DNA of 64,000 bases. Origin: Ruegeria sp. R14_0. GTDB lineage: Bacteria > Pseudomonadota > Alphaproteobacteria > Rhodobacterales > Rhodobacteraceae. The stretch covers positions 62,001 through 126,000 of the forward strand of contig NZ_JAGHRC010000001.1 in the NCBI RefSeq assembly GCF_017743975.1. Direction: 5' to 3'. Positions 1 through 9,208 of this stretch are shown in pieces (the stretch's first letter is position 1; each line of letters begins with the position of its first letter). A program made the position numbers and the translations under genes. Below the pieces are notes generated by a model. The model worked only from the letters and a program-made list of their open reading frames with translations. It was not told the origin of the DNA and searched no databases.

Positions 1-608
1 AGACCGCCGGACATATCCAACTGGCGCTCTTTGGGATGTTTTTGTGCGTCCAGCCGTGCCTGGGCAAAATAGCCGGTGCGATCCAGCATCGCGTGTTCAG
101 AGGCAACCGCGTTCGGGAAAGCGTCGAGATCGTCGGCATATAGGTCGACCACATGGGTCAGCATCGCGTCCCGTCGCTCTTCGGTGTGGAACGCCAGCAT
201 TTCGCCAACTGTGCGCGTCTCGCAGAACGGGAAAAACAGGTACTCCGCGTTGTAGCAGTAGTACATCCAAAGACCCGGGGCCGCGTCGATGATTCGGTTG
301 ATCGCTTCAAAAACGACGGTGCGGGGGACGCAACTGAGCTGTACACGGTGGATGCGGTCAGAAAGCTCGGGGTTCAGTCCAAAGGCCTGCGGCATGAATA
401 CGATCAGCGATTTGAAGCCAAGGTTCAGATGATGTCGGATCGTGCTGTCAATTTCGACCTCATCCTCGACAAATACCAGTGCAACGGGCCCTTTGGCCAA
501 CGCCGCCTTGCCTGTTTGCAGGAAACTGTCGAGGGAATCGTATTGCATTGCCTGTCCGCTGCTGCCTTGCTGGAGTTTCGGGCCAAAATCGGGTAATCGC
601 GTCGCCAT
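1..608 (-). CDS. Glycosyltransferase family 2-like protein, N-terminal part (cut by the left edge)
   Basis: From the ATG whose A is complementary to base 608, the minus strand stays open for about 202 codons and runs off the window, so only the N-terminal part is seen. It begins [11 protein letters not shown]. Around residues 42-72 there is a hydrophobic strand ending in VEDEVE, then a helix with HHLNLGF and a second strand SLIVFMP. This is the layout of the compact bacterial family 2 (PF13704-like) glycosyltransferases, where an acidic/Asn pair after the first strand starts the nucleotide-sugar fold. Further on come [15 protein letters not shown] and a long helical stretch. It is transcribed divergently from miaB with about 60 nt between the starts. 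I see no good Shine-Dalgarno. The family call is from fold-like pattern only; the donor and acceptor cannot be told. Confidence 0.5.
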   Translation of the reverse strand, partial: MATRLPDFGPKLQQGSSGQAMQYDSLDSFLQTGKAALAKGPVALVFVEDEVEIDSTIRHHLNLGFKSLIVFMPQAFGLNPELSDRIHRVQLSCVPRTVVFEAINRIIDAAPGLWMYYCYNAEYLFFPFCETRTVGEMLAFHTEERRDAMLTHVVDLYADDLDAFPNAVASEHAMLDRTGYFAQARLDAQKHPKERQLDMSGG

Positions 609-668
609 TGCAAGCGGCGTTCGTTGGGTATAGACGACGCCGGTCCCGCGAATGCAAAGGCCGTTTTC

Positions 669-1988
669 ATGTCAGAACCCAAAAAGCTGTACATCAAGAC
701 CTATGGTTGCCAGATGAACGTCTACGACAGTGAGCGTATGGCGGAAACTTTGGGCGGGCAGGGCTATGTGGAAACAAAAACGCCCGATGACGCGGATATG
801 ATCCTGCTTAACACCTGCCACATTCGGGAAAAAGCGGCCGAGAAAATCTATTCCGAGCTTGGACGTTTCAAGGGGCTAAAAAGCGAAAAACCCGACCTTA
901 AGATCGGCGTCGCGGGTTGTGTGGCCCAGGCCGAAGGCGAAGAGATCATGCGTCGTCAGCCGATGGTGGATCTGGTTGTCGGTCCGCAAAGTTATCACCG
1001 CCTGCCTGAGATGGAGGCGAAGACCCGCACCGGGGCCAAGGCGCTGGACACGGATTTCCCTGAAGAGGACAAGTTCGAAAAGCTCAAAGGCCGTCCCAAG
1101 GCCAAGCGTGGTCCGACCGCGTTTTTGACCGTGCAGGAAGGTTGCGACAAGTTCTGTGCGTTCTGCGTGGTGCCCTACACGCGCGGGGCCGAGGTCAGCC
1201 GTCCCGCCGATCGTATTCTGCGCGAAGCGCAGGATCTGGTCGAACGCGGCGTGCGCGAGATCACTCTGCTAGGGCAGAACGTCAACGCCTATCACGGGGC
1301 TGGGCCAAACGGTGACATGACCTTGGCCGGTCTGATCTGGGAATTGAATAAGGTCGACGGGCTGGAACGCATCCGCTTTACCACGTCACATCCCAACGAT
1401 ATGGCCGATGATTTGATCGAGGCGCACGGGACCTGCGAAAAGCTGATGCCGTACCTGCACCTGCCGGTTCAGTCTGGCTCGGACCGTATTCTCAAGCGAA
1501 TGAACCGCAGCCACACCGCCGAAAGCTATCTGCGCCTGATCGAACGTATCCGCGCCGCGCGGCCGGATATCGTGATGTCCGGCGACTTTATTGTGGGCTT
1601 CCCGGAAGAGACCGAAGAGGATTTTCAGGCCACCATGGATTTGGTGGAAGAGGTCAAATACGGGTATGCATATTCGTTCAAATACTCGACCCGGCCCGGA
1701 ACACCGGCTGCCGAGCGGTCTCAAGTTGATCCTGAGGTGGCGGATGACCGCCTGCAGCGCCTTCAAGCCCTGATCACCCGCCATCAGCGCGAGATTCAGG
1801 ACGCCATGGTTGGGCGAAACGTGAAAGTTCTGTTCGAAAAAGCGGGCCGCTTGCCGGGGCAGATGGTCGGAAAATCCGAGTATCTTCATTCGGTTCACGT
1901 GTCCGACGCCGATGTGACCATTGGGGAGCTCAGAGACGTACAGATCACCTCGTCCGGTGCCAATTCACTTGGCGGTGCGTTGTTGTAG
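669..1988 (+). CDS. miaB: tRNA-2-methylthio-N6-dimethylallyladenosine synthase MiaB
   Basis: Methylthiolates i6A37 in tRNAs that read UNN codons, using two iron-sulfur clusters and SAM. At 439 residues it is full length. The N-terminal methylthiotransferase domain carries Cys14 (YGCQMN), Cys50 (NTCHIR) and Cys84 (AGCVAQ), which bind the auxiliary cluster. The radical-SAM CxxxCxxC is at residues 159, 163 and 166 (GCDKFCAFC). A TRAM RNA-binding domain occupies about the last 65 residues. I prefer the ATG at 669 to the in-frame ATG at 624: an AAGG lies 8 nt before it, and the conserved protein starts [13 protein letters not shown]. It stands alone, with PhoH and YbeY downstream, which are common miaB neighbours in proteobacteria. 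Confidence 0.97.
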   Translation: MSEPKKLYIKTYGCQMNVYDSERMAETLGGQGYVETKTPDDADMILLNTCHIREKAAEKIYSELGRFKGLKSEKPDLKIGVAGCVAQAEGEEIMRRQPMVDLVVGPQSYHRLPEMEAKTRTGAKALDTDFPEEDKFEKLKGRPKAKRGPTAFLTVQEGCDKFCAFCVVPYTRGAEVSRPADRILREAQDLVERGVREITLLGQNVNAYHGAGPNGDMTLAGLIWELNKVDGLERIRFTTSHPNDMADDLIEAHGTCEKLMPYLHLPVQSGSDRILKRMNRSHTAESYLRLIERIRAARPDIVMSGDFIVGFPEETEEDFQATMDLVEEVKYGYAYSFKYSTRPGTPAAERSQVDPEVADDRLQRLQALITRHQREIQDAMVGRNVKVLFEKAGRLPGQMVGKSEYLHSVHVSDADVTIGELRDVQITSSGANSLGGALL

Positions 1989-2171
1989 CCCTGGATTTAT
2001 CCGGTGTTTGGAAACCATTGTGATCTGTTAATTCCAAATTAACCCTTGATTTATCACTTGGAACTATGTTCCGAGAAAAATCAGCTTTTCTGGGGGCCTA
2101 GGGTTTTGGGCCTCTCGGGAACCATATCTGTTCGGGCCGGATGTTCGGTGCGGGCAATGGAAAGGGTACGA

Positions 2172-2936
2172 GTGAAGACTTTGGAACGTGTTAGTGGACT
2201 GCTGTTGAAATCCGCTCTGTCGGTTGTAGTTGCCTTTGCGGTTCTTCCCGGAACGACAGTGGCAGGGAATCTAGACCAGGGGCTTTCTGATCCACCTGTC
2301 GTCGACCCCAAGCGGTTCGGAAGCGACGTCAGTGCTTTTTATCTTGGTACAACAGGTCTTTATGCCATTGGCGGAAATGAACGGTTTGGCCTGAACACGC
2401 CAAACGGAACCTCTGAGGTCGGCGAGCTGGATCTGAGTGGTACGCTGGGCGGTCTGCGTGCGGGCTGGCGCGGTGTTTTGCCGGCCAAAGGTGGTCGTGA
2501 CTATGTCTACGGATTTGAGGTTGGATACGAATTCGGCTCGCTCGACGACACGGCCACGGGCCAGGTGGACGGCAATGCGGTCAGCGGCGGGTCCAAAGTT
2601 TCGAACGTGTTCTCGATTCGCCTGCGCAACGGTTTGACCAACCGCAGTGGCACTGTTCTGTATTATGTTTCAGCCGGATACGTGAACGGTGACATCGAAA
2701 CCACAAGTCAGCAGGCCACCCGGTCGGCCATCCAATCCTTCGAGGACAGTGGACGTCGCAGTGGCTTTTCCGCCAGCATCGGGGCCGAGCATAACCTGAC
2801 CGAACACTGGTCGATTACAGGCGAATACGAATACGTTCAGTTCAGCGCCGAGGATGTCCGCTTCGACAACGGAACCTCGACCAGATCCACGCCGAAATAT
2901 CACGGTTTGAAGATCGGTCTGAATTACCGTTTCTGA
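2172..2936 (+). CDS. Outer-membrane beta-barrel protein (OmpA/Omp25-like porin fold)
   Basis: Predicted surface barrel of about 254 residues. The N-terminus from VKTLERVSG is a typical signal peptide: a basic start, a hydrophobic core near SALSVVVAFAVLP and an Ala-Gly cleavage region around residue 30. The mature part alternates polar and aromatic residues in strand-like blocks and ends in YHGLKIGLNYRF, whose last Phe matches the C-terminal signature recognised by the BAM machinery. I favour the GTG at 2172 because a GAAAGGG lies 5 nt upstream; an ATG at 2157 is the alternative, and starts further up would bury the signal peptide. It is monocistronic between miaB and phoH. A GC-rich hairpin follows the stop but lacks a T tract. 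The exact role (porin, adhesin or structural) cannot be told. Confidence 0.75.
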   Translation: MKTLERVSGLLLKSALSVVVAFAVLPGTTVAGNLDQGLSDPPVVDPKRFGSDVSAFYLGTTGLYAIGGNERFGLNTPNGTSEVGELDLSGTLGGLRAGWRGVLPAKGGRDYVYGFEVGYEFGSLDDTATGQVDGNAVSGGSKVSNVFSIRLRNGLTNRSGTVLYYVSAGYVNGDIETTSQQATRSAIQSFEDSGRRSGFSASIGAEHNLTEHWSITGEYEYVQFSAEDVRFDNGTSTRSTPKYHGLKIGLNYRF

Positions 2937-3081
2937 TTCTCCGGCCGAGCGTTGGCATGACGTTCGGCCACCACGTGTGGGTGGATTTGCCATCCGGTCC
3001 GGAAAAAATGAATCTGTGGCTTGCGCCCACCAAGATTTCTTGTCTACGCTCGGGGTGAAACGCCAAGATCAGGAGAGCGGA

Positions 3082-4104
3082 TTGGCCATCGGTGCCCTAA
3101 CCCCACCGCAAGATGAAATGCCGCAGCGCGAAGCGTTTGTTGAGTTTCCAGACAACCGATTGTTAATAGACCTTTGCGGCGAATATGACCGCAATCTGAC
3201 GGATATTGAGCACAAGCTATCCGTGCAGATTGTGCGCCGCGGGAATCAGCTGGTAGTCATGGGCGACGAGGACGCTCAGAAACAGGCGATTGAGGTTTTG
3301 CAAGCCCTGTATACCCGTCTGGAAGGCGGGCGCGATGTCGAAGCGGCCGATGTGGATCGCGAGTTGCGTATGGGCGGGTCCGAGACCGATACAGGCTCCC
3401 GCGACGGCGACCAGCTTGAGATGTTCAAGGGCGGCACCGTCGAAATCAAAACGCGCAAAAAGCTGGTCGAGCCGCGCACAGACGCGCAGAAGGCCTATGT
3501 GCAATCCCTGTTCAATAATGAGCTGGCTTTTGGAATCGGCCCGGCCGGTACGGGTAAGACCTATCTGGCCGTGGCCGTTGGTGTCTCGATGTTCATCGGG
3601 GGGCACGTGGACCGGATCATCCTCAGCCGTCCTGCTGTCGAGGCCGGTGAAAAGCTGGGGTATCTGCCCGGTGACATGAAGGACAAAGTCGATCCTTACA
3701 TGCAGCCGCTCTATGACGCGCTGAACGATTTTCTGCCGGGCAAGCAACTGGCGAAGCTGATCGAGGAAAAGCGAATCGAAATCGCTCCGCTGGCCTTTAT
3801 GCGCGGGCGTACTCTGGCAAATGCGTTTGTGGTGCTGGATGAGGCGCAGAACGCGACGACCATGCAGATGAAGATGTTCCTGACGCGTCTGGGTGAAGGC
3901 AGCCGGATGGTGATCACCGGTGACCGCTCGCAAGTTGACCTGCCGCGTGGTGTACAGTCGGGTCTGGCCGATGCTGAAAGGTTGCTGAAGACCATCCCGA
4001 ACATCAGCTTCAACTATTTCACCTCCAAGGACGTGGTGCGTCACCCGCTTGTGGCTGCCATTATCGAGGCGTATGAGGCCGACTCGGGGCGCGAGACTGC
4101 ATAG
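3082..4104 (+). CDS. phoH: PhoH family ATPase (PhoH-like RNA-associated P-loop protein)
   Basis: P-loop ATPase of the PhoH family, thought to act with YbeY in RNA metabolism. A Walker A motif GPAGTGKTY lies near residue 153 and a Walker B VVLDEAQN near residue 253. The N-terminal third has a KH-like fold (DNRLLIDLCGEYDRNL), as in the PhoH/PhoL type. I chose the TTG at 3082: an AGGAG sits 6 nt upstream and it gives 340 residues, normal for the family. An earlier in-frame ATG at 2977 would add an unconserved 35-residue tail. The gene starts a tightly packed run phoH-ybeY-corC-lnt in one direction, with 33 nt to ybeY, which suggests a single transcript. Confidence 0.93.
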   Translation: MAIGALTPPQDEMPQREAFVEFPDNRLLIDLCGEYDRNLTDIEHKLSVQIVRRGNQLVVMGDEDAQKQAIEVLQALYTRLEGGRDVEAADVDRELRMGGSETDTGSRDGDQLEMFKGGTVEIKTRKKLVEPRTDAQKAYVQSLFNNELAFGIGPAGTGKTYLAVAVGVSMFIGGHVDRIILSRPAVEAGEKLGYLPGDMKDKVDPYMQPLYDALNDFLPGKQLAKLIEEKRIEIAPLAFMRGRTLANAFVVLDEAQNATTMQMKMFLTRLGEGSRMVITGDRSQVDLPRGVQSGLADAERLLKTIPNISFNYFTSKDVVRHPLVAAIIEAYEADSGRETA

Positions 4105-4137
4105 CCATCTCCGCCGCAAGGCTTTGGATATGGTGCG

Positions 4138-4632
4138 ATGAACCTTGAAGTGACAATCGAAGATGAGCGCTGGCAGGACCTGGAACCGCTGGCCGCACGC
4201 GCAATCAATGCCGTGTTGGACTATGTCGGTCTGCAAAGTGAGTTGTGCGAAGTCAGTGTGCTTGGGTGCGACGACGCGCGAATCGCCGATCTGAACGCCG
4301 AGTTTCGCGAAAAGCCCACGCCGACCAATGTGCTCAGCTGGCCAGCCGAGGATCTGGCTGCTGAAAAAGCCGGCGATACTCCGGATCTACCAAGCCCTGA
4401 CTTTACCGGAGAGATCGCGCTGGGCGATATCGCGATCTCTTATGACACTTGTATACGCGAGGCGGCGGAAGCGGGAAAATCCATGGATGATCACGTCGCA
4501 CATCTGATTATTCACGGAACGTTGCACTTGCTGGGTTATGATCACATCCGTGACCCCGACGCCACTTTGATGGAGGGGGTCGAGGTCGAGATACTTGGCA
4601 AACTGGGTATCGATGACCCATATAGTATGTAA
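4138..4632 (+). CDS. ybeY: Endoribonuclease / rRNA maturation factor YbeY
   Basis: Metal-dependent RNase family protein needed for 16S rRNA 3'-end maturation and ribosome quality control. Its 164 residues are full length. The zinc-binding signature H-x3-H-x5-H is present as [15 protein letters not shown] near residues 122-136, and the family motif NVLSWP lies around residue 63. It sits 33 nt after phoH and 36 nt before the CorC-like gene; this gene order is conserved across proteobacteria and supports the call. Nothing unusual was seen. Confidence 0.96.
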   Translation: MNLEVTIEDERWQDLEPLAARAINAVLDYVGLQSELCEVSVLGCDDARIADLNAEFREKPTPTNVLSWPAEDLAAEKAGDTPDLPSPDFTGEIALGDIAISYDTCIREAAEAGKSMDDHVAHLIIHGTLHLLGYDHIRDPDATLMEGVEVEILGKLGIDDPYSM

Positions 4633-4668
4633 TAGGGGCCGCATTGGCCGATCATTTGGAACAGGATT

Positions 4669-5556
4669 ATGGGCGATACAGACGGCAGTTCTATGGCGGC
4701 GCAAAGCGCGCAACCCAAGGACAGCGGTGAAAATGCCAGCGAAAAAGCGGGCTTCTTTTCTCGAATAGTGGACGCGTTCTCGCCTCAGAGCGAGGAACAG
4801 GTTCACGAGGCCAACGGACACGAGGTCGACAAGGTGCAGCCCAGGGGCATGATAAACCTGCGGCGCATGCGGGTTGAGGATGTCGCCATCCCGACAGCAG
4901 AAATCGTCTCGGTACCCTCTACGATCAGCAAAGATGAACTGGCGCAGGTGTTCCGCGAAAGCGGTCTGTCCCGGATACCGGTGTACGAGGGAACACTGGA
5001 TACACCCTTGGGGTTCGTCCACCTCAAGGATTTTGCACTGACACATGGTTTTAACGGCACCGGATCGGATTTTGATTTGGTCTCGATGCTGCGGACGTTG
5101 CTGTTTGTACCACCTTCGATGCCGATTGGCGTTTTGCTGACGAAAATGCAGACCGAACGCCGCCACATGGCGCTGGTGATTGACGAATACGGTGGCGTTG
5201 ACGGGCTGGTCTCGATCGAGGACCTGATTGAACAGGTGGTCGGCGAGATTGCGGATGAACATGATGCAGACGAAAGCCAATTGTGGGTTCAGGAAAAGCC
5301 CGGTTGTTACATCGTGCAGGCCCGTGTGCCGTTGGAAGAGTTCGAGGCCGAGATTGGCCAATCTCTGACCAGCCATGAAGATGTGGACGAAGAAGAGATC
5401 GACACATTGGGCGGTCTTGTCTTCATGCTGTCCGGCCGCGTTCCAGCCCGAGGTGAGGTTGTCCTGCATCCCGAAGGCCCAGAGTTCGAGGTGATCGACG
5501 CCGATCCGCGCCGCATCAAGCGTCTGCGTGTCATGCTGCCGGATCGCGTTGGATGA
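4669..5556 (+). CDS. HlyC/CorC-family CBS-domain protein
   Basis: Cytosolic member of the hemolysin-C/CorC family, 295 residues. A charged N-terminal region is followed by a pair of CBS domains (about residues 65-190, with GVDGLVSIEDLIEQVVGEI at the end of the second) and a C-terminal CorC/HlyC transporter-associated domain (from about residue 205, with LGGLVFMLSGRVP). It lacks the DUF21 membrane domain of full CorB-type transporters, so it is the soluble type. E. coli CorC/YbeX, found in the same ybeY-lnt context, has been tied to Co2+/Mg2+ efflux and more recently to ribosome maintenance. Its stop overlaps the lnt start (ATGA), showing translational coupling. The exact role remains uncertain. 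Confidence 0.88.
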   Translation: MGDTDGSSMAAQSAQPKDSGENASEKAGFFSRIVDAFSPQSEEQVHEANGHEVDKVQPRGMINLRRMRVEDVAIPTAEIVSVPSTISKDELAQVFRESGLSRIPVYEGTLDTPLGFVHLKDFALTHGFNGTGSDFDLVSMLRTLLFVPPSMPIGVLLTKMQTERRHMALVIDEYGGVDGLVSIEDLIEQVVGEIADEHDADESQLWVQEKPGCYIVQARVPLEEFEAEIGQSLTSHEDVDEEEIDTLGGLVFMLSGRVPARGEVVLHPEGPEFEVIDADPRRIKRLRVMLPDRVG

Positions 5557-7049
5557 ACCCTGCACGGGGCTGGCCAATTTGGTTGCGATTACTATCTGCG
5601 GCAGCGCTGGGCGCGGTTGCAGCGTTTGGCCTTGCCCCATTTGGGTTTTGGCCCGCAAGCGTTGCCGCTCTGATCCTGCTGTCTCCGCTGTTTCTGACGA
5701 CCGAGACGCGGGGGCGGGCAGCTTGGCTTGGCTGGGCTTTTGCGACCGGATACTTCGCCCACGCGCTCAGCTGGATTGTCGAGCCGTTTTTTGTTGATGT
5801 ACAACGCCATGGCTGGATGGCCCCGTTTGCGCTGACTTTCATGGCAGGCGGGCTTGCGTTGTTTTGGGCGGTGGCGTTTTGGATCGCACGGCGACCCAAC
5901 GGGCGGCCTGTAACACAAGCGGTTTTTCTGGCGATCTCAATCTCACTGCTGGAATTTGCACGCGGATATGTCCTGACGGGATTTCCCTGGGCTGGCATAG
6001 CGCAGCTTTGGGTCGATACGCCGGTCGCGCAACTTTTGTCGTTGTTCGGGCCATACGGTCTAGGCGCTGTGACCCTGCTGGCGACTTTGCCATTGGGCGC
6101 AGCGCTTTCTGAACGTAGCGGATTTGTCCTGCCGCTGGCCCTGACGGTCGGGGCGACCGCCGTTTCGCTGGCATATGCCGCGTCACGTCCGGTTGTCACT
6201 GACACCGACCATGTTGTTCGGCTTGTTCAGCCGAACGCGCCACAGCATCAGAAATGGGACCCGGATTATGCTCCGCTGTTCTTTGCCCGTCAGCTGGAAT
6301 TCACGGCGGCGACCCCACGGCCTGATCTGATCGTCTGGCCTGAAACCTCTGTTCCGGCGTGGTTGGGCAGCGCGCAGCCCTATCTGGATGCCGTGGCCGA
6401 AGCGGCCCAAGGCACACCAGTTTTCCTTGGCATCCAAAGGGGTGACGGGCCACGGATCTACAACTCTATGATCTACCTCGATGAAACCGGCCAGATGCAG
6501 CAGCTGTACGACAAGCATCACCTTGCCCCGTTCGGAGAATATGTTCCATTTGGCGATGTGATGGCTCAGTTCGGTATCTACGGAATGGCCGCGACCACTG
6601 GCAATGGCTTTAGCGCCGGACCGGGCGCGGCCCTGCTGGATGCGGGGAAACTGGGCATGGCGCTGCCGCTGATCTGTTATGAAGCGGTATTCACACAGGA
6701 TGTCCTGTCGGCCCCCGGCCGGGCTGATTTCCTGCTGCAGATCACCAATGATGCGTGGTTCGGTACCCGCTCGGGGCCGTATCAGCACCTCGCGCAAGCG
6801 CAGATGCGCGCGATTGAGCAAGGCCTGCCCATGATGCGGTCGGCCAATACGGGGGTATCGGCGATGATCGACCCGCTGGGCCGGATTACCGATGCCTTGC
6901 CGTTGGGGCAGGCGGGCTTTGTCGACGCCAATTTACCCGCGCCTCTGGCTTTGACCGTCTACGCGCGGATTGGGGATTTCCCTGTTTTTGTTCTGCTTGT
7001 CGCCATGTTTTTGCTGCTTTGGCGCAACGTTTCACAGCGGCAACACTAG
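5553..7049 (+). CDS. lnt: Apolipoprotein N-acyltransferase
   Basis: Inner-membrane enzyme that adds the third acyl chain to the N-terminal Cys of bacterial lipoproteins. It has 498 residues: a multi-spanning N-terminal membrane part (to about residue 200), a periplasmic nitrilase domain and a final membrane helix (FPVFVLLVAMFLLLW). The catalytic triad is visible: Glu264 in VWPETSVP, Lys321 in YDKHHLAPFGEYVPF and Cys375 in LICYEAVF, equivalent to E. coli Glu267, Lys335 and Cys387. The start overlaps the preceding stop in ATGA. It ends the phoH-ybeY-corC-lnt run; the metK promoter lies just downstream. Confidence 0.96.
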   Translation: MNPARGWPIWLRLLSAAALGAVAAFGLAPFGFWPASVAALILLSPLFLTTETRGRAAWLGWAFATGYFAHALSWIVEPFFVDVQRHGWMAPFALTFMAGGLALFWAVAFWIARRPNGRPVTQAVFLAISISLLEFARGYVLTGFPWAGIAQLWVDTPVAQLLSLFGPYGLGAVTLLATLPLGAALSERSGFVLPLALTVGATAVSLAYAASRPVVTDTDHVVRLVQPNAPQHQKWDPDYAPLFFARQLEFTAATPRPDLIVWPETSVPAWLGSAQPYLDAVAEAAQGTPVFLGIQRGDGPRIYNSMIYLDETGQMQQLYDKHHLAPFGEYVPFGDVMAQFGIYGMAATTGNGFSAGPGAALLDAGKLGMALPLICYEAVFTQDVLSAPGRADFLLQITNDAWFGTRSGPYQHLAQAQMRAIEQGLPMMRSANTGVSAMIDPLGRITDALPLGQAGFVDANLPAPLALTVYARIGDFPVFVLLVAMFLLLWRNVSQRQH

Positions 7050-7056
7050 TTTCGGA

Positions 7057-7085
7057 TTGACGCTGTGTTTCAGGCTGCGTATCCG
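7057..7085 (+). promoter_or_regulatory. Predicted sigma-70 type promoter of metK
   Basis: A TTGACG at 7057-7062 and a TATCCG at 7080-7085 are separated by exactly 17 nt. The expected transcription start, about 7 nt after the -10 hexamer, falls near 7092, only a few bases before the riboswitch aptamer begins at 7097. This fit with an aptamer that needs little 5' leader raises confidence, although the -10 hexamer itself is a weak match. Confidence 0.5.
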
Positions 7086-7096
7086 GTGGCATGCCC

Positions 7097-7140
7097 GTCA
7101 CAACGGCTTCCTGACGTGATGGGAGAAACTTAATGGAGCA
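7097..7140 (+). ncRNA. SAM/SAH riboswitch controlling metK translation
   Basis: A short leader aptamer of the SAM/SAH class, known from Rhodobacterales metK leaders. Stem P1 forms between GUCAC (7097-7101) and GUGAU (7116-7120). The loop holds the conserved AACGGCUUCCUGACG, and after a short linker comes AUGGAGCA (7133-7140). The GCUUCC of the loop (7106-7111) pairs with GGAGC (7135-7139) as a pseudoknot. That GGAG is also the Shine-Dalgarno of metK, 7 nt before its ATG. Ligand binding stabilises the pseudoknot and hides the ribosome site, so high SAM (or SAH) should lower MetK synthesis. I recognise the conserved sequence closely; the linker of about 12 nt is variable in the class. Confidence 0.93.
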
Positions 7141-7145
7141 CATTT

Positions 7146-8327
7146 ATGTCCCGACAGAACTACACTTTTACTTCGGAATCCGTTTCCGAAGGACACCCGG
7201 ATAAGGTTTGTGACCGCATTTCCGACGCCGTACTTGACGCATTTCTGAATGAAGAACCCGAAGCGCGCGTGGCGTGCGAAACCTTTGCAACGACCAATCG
7301 TGTCGTCATAGGTGGCGAAGTAGGTCTGTCTGATCAGGACAAGCTGCACGACTACATGGGCCGCATCGAAGAGATCGCCCGCGCTTGTGTAAAAGATATC
7401 GGTTACGAGCAGGACAAGTTCCACCACGAAACCGTCGAGGTGACGAATCTGCTGCATGAGCAGTCCGCCCATATCGCACAAGGCGTGGATGCGGCCGCTG
7501 ACAAGGACGAAGGTGCCGGTGACCAGGGCATCATGTTCGGCTACGCGACAACGGAAACGCCTGCTTTGATGCCGGCTCCGATCCAGTATTCACACGCGAT
7601 TCTGCGCCGCCTCGCCGAAGTGCGCAAAAATGGTAACGAACCCGCACTTGGCCCGGACGCCAAGTCGCAACTGTCTGTCGTCTACCGCGATGGTAAGCCC
7701 GTCGGTGTCAGTTCGATCGTTCTGTCGACGCAGCACCTGGACGAAGCCCTGAGCTCGGCCGATATTCGTGCGATTGTTGAGCCCTACATCCGGGAAACTC
7801 TGCCTGAAGGCTGGTTGACCAATGAAACGGAATGGCACGTGAACCCAACGGGTAAGTTTGTGATCGGCGGCCCTGACGGCGACGCTGGCCTGACCGGGCG
7901 GAAGATCATTGTCGACACCTATGGTGGCGCCGCGCCGCACGGTGGCGGAGCGTTTTCGGGCAAAGACCCGACCAAGGTGGACCGGTCTGCTGCCTATGCC
8001 GCCCGTTACCTGGCCAAGAACGTCGTCGCCGCAGGTATGGCAGAACGCTGCACCATCCAGCTGAGCTATGCAATTGGCGTGTCCAAACCGTTGTCGATCT
8101 ATGCAGACGCACACGGAACCGGCGAAATCTCGAACGCTGCAATCGAGAATGCCGTTGGTCAGGTGATGGACCTGACCCCGCGCGGCATTCGCGAACACTT
8201 GCAGCTGAACAAGCCAATCTATCAGCGTACCGCAGCCTATGGCCACTTTGGTCGCGACCCGGAAGCTGATGGCGGGTTCAGCTGGGAGCGTACCGATCTG
8301 GCAGATGCGCTGAAAGCAGCCGTCTGA
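7146..8327 (+). CDS. metK: S-adenosylmethionine synthetase
   Basis: Makes SAM from methionine and ATP, supplying MiaB, TrmB and other methyltransferases. At 393 residues it is full length. Family motifs are present: [16 protein letters not shown] near residue 17 (ATP/metal binding), [12 protein letters not shown] near residue 120 and [19 protein letters not shown] near residue 262. It begins [13 protein letters not shown]. Translation is governed by the leader riboswitch whose pseudoknot includes its ribosome-binding site. A strong intrinsic terminator follows, so the gene forms its own transcription unit. Confidence 0.98.
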   Translation: MSRQNYTFTSESVSEGHPDKVCDRISDAVLDAFLNEEPEARVACETFATTNRVVIGGEVGLSDQDKLHDYMGRIEEIARACVKDIGYEQDKFHHETVEVTNLLHEQSAHIAQGVDAAADKDEGAGDQGIMFGYATTETPALMPAPIQYSHAILRRLAEVRKNGNEPALGPDAKSQLSVVYRDGKPVGVSSIVLSTQHLDEALSSADIRAIVEPYIRETLPEGWLTNETEWHVNPTGKFVIGGPDGDAGLTGRKIIVDTYGGAAPHGGGAFSGKDPTKVDRSAAYAARYLAKNVVAAGMAERCTIQLSYAIGVSKPLSIYADAHGTGEISNAAIENAVGQVMDLTPRGIREHLQLNKPIYQRTAAYGHFGRDPEADGGFSWERTDLADALKAAV

Positions 8328-8339
8328 CACGAACTTACA

Positions 8340-8368
8340 AAGCGCGCCGGGTCCGGCGCGCTTTTTTG
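8340..8368 (+). terminator. Intrinsic terminator of metK
   Basis: A perfect 10-bp GC-rich inverted repeat, AGCGCGCCGG / CCGGCGCGCT, with a very short loop is followed by TTTTTT. It starts about 13 nt after the metK stop codon. Confidence 0.9.
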
Positions 8369-8429
8369 TTGGCCAACGATCCCTGCGCCCCTCTTGAACC
8401 GACGGCTGCCGCACAGTATGGGCACGGCC

Positions 8430-9140
8430 ATGAGCACCCAGACACCACAACGGCCCCGCAGAAACTTCTATGGTCGCTTTAAGGGTAAAACCCTGAAGCA
8501 GAGTCAGAAGACGTACCTGGACGAAGACCTCGATGCCCTGTCTCCGGGTGCTGTTGATTGGGAGACAAACCCAGAACGCCATCCGCTGAATCTGGATGAG
8601 CTGTTCGGCGGCAAGGACGTCTGGCTAGAGGTCGGTTTTGGCGGGGGTGAGCATCTGGTGCATCAGGCCTCCAGCAATCCAGATATCGGGATCATCGGGG
8701 CCGAGCCTTACATCAACGGCGTCGCCATGCTGCTGGGCAAGATTCGCAAAGCCGGGGTCGAAAACTTGGCGGTGCACCCCGGCGATGCCCGCGATTTATT
8801 TGACGTTCTTCCCGAGGCCAGCATCTCGCGCGCCTTTCTTCTGTATCCCGACCCATGGCCCAAAACGCGGCACCATCGCCGCCGGTTTGTGACGCCCGAA
8901 CACTTGGAACCCTTGGCCCGAGCGCTGAAGCCGGGATCGATTTTCCGCGTTGCAACGGACATCCCCGATTATGTGCGTCAGACGCTGGAAGAGGTTCCCC
9001 GTGCGGGTTTTGAATGGCTGGCCGAGCGCCCCCAAGACTGGCGCGAGCCTTGGGATGACTGGATCTCTACCCGTTACGAGCAGAAGGCGCTGCGCGAAGG
9101 CCGAACACCGCATTACCTGACCTTCCGCCGCAAAGGCTGA
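8430..9140 (+). CDS. trmB: tRNA (guanine-N7)-methyltransferase
   Basis: SAM-dependent enzyme that forms m7G46 in the variable loop of tRNAs. About 236 residues from the ATG at 8430; an ATG at 8418 and one at 8394 are also in frame but add unconserved residues. Visible motifs are the SAM-binding [21 protein letters not shown], and [13 protein letters not shown], the hallmark of TrmB in which the acidic residue and basic cluster bind tRNA. It lies alone between the metK terminator and aroA. Confidence 0.95.
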   Translation: MSTQTPQRPRRNFYGRFKGKTLKQSQKTYLDEDLDALSPGAVDWETNPERHPLNLDELFGGKDVWLEVGFGGGEHLVHQASSNPDIGIIGAEPYINGVAMLLGKIRKAGVENLAVHPGDARDLFDVLPEASISRAFLLYPDPWPKTRHHRRRFVTPEHLEPLARALKPGSIFRVATDIPDYVRQTLEEVPRAGFEWLAERPQDWREPWDDWISTRYEQKALREGRTPHYLTFRRKG

Positions 9141-9208
9141 TTGCCGCTGGACCAACCGGCCCCAATTCGCTAATCCGCCTTGGACTGATAGCGAAAACAG
9201 GAGCCCCT

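Noticed and set aside
2942-2971. Hairpin GGCCGA...TCGGCC after the outer-membrane protein gene, as a terminator
   Set aside because: The stem has mismatches and no T tract follows, so it is too weak to list as a terminator.
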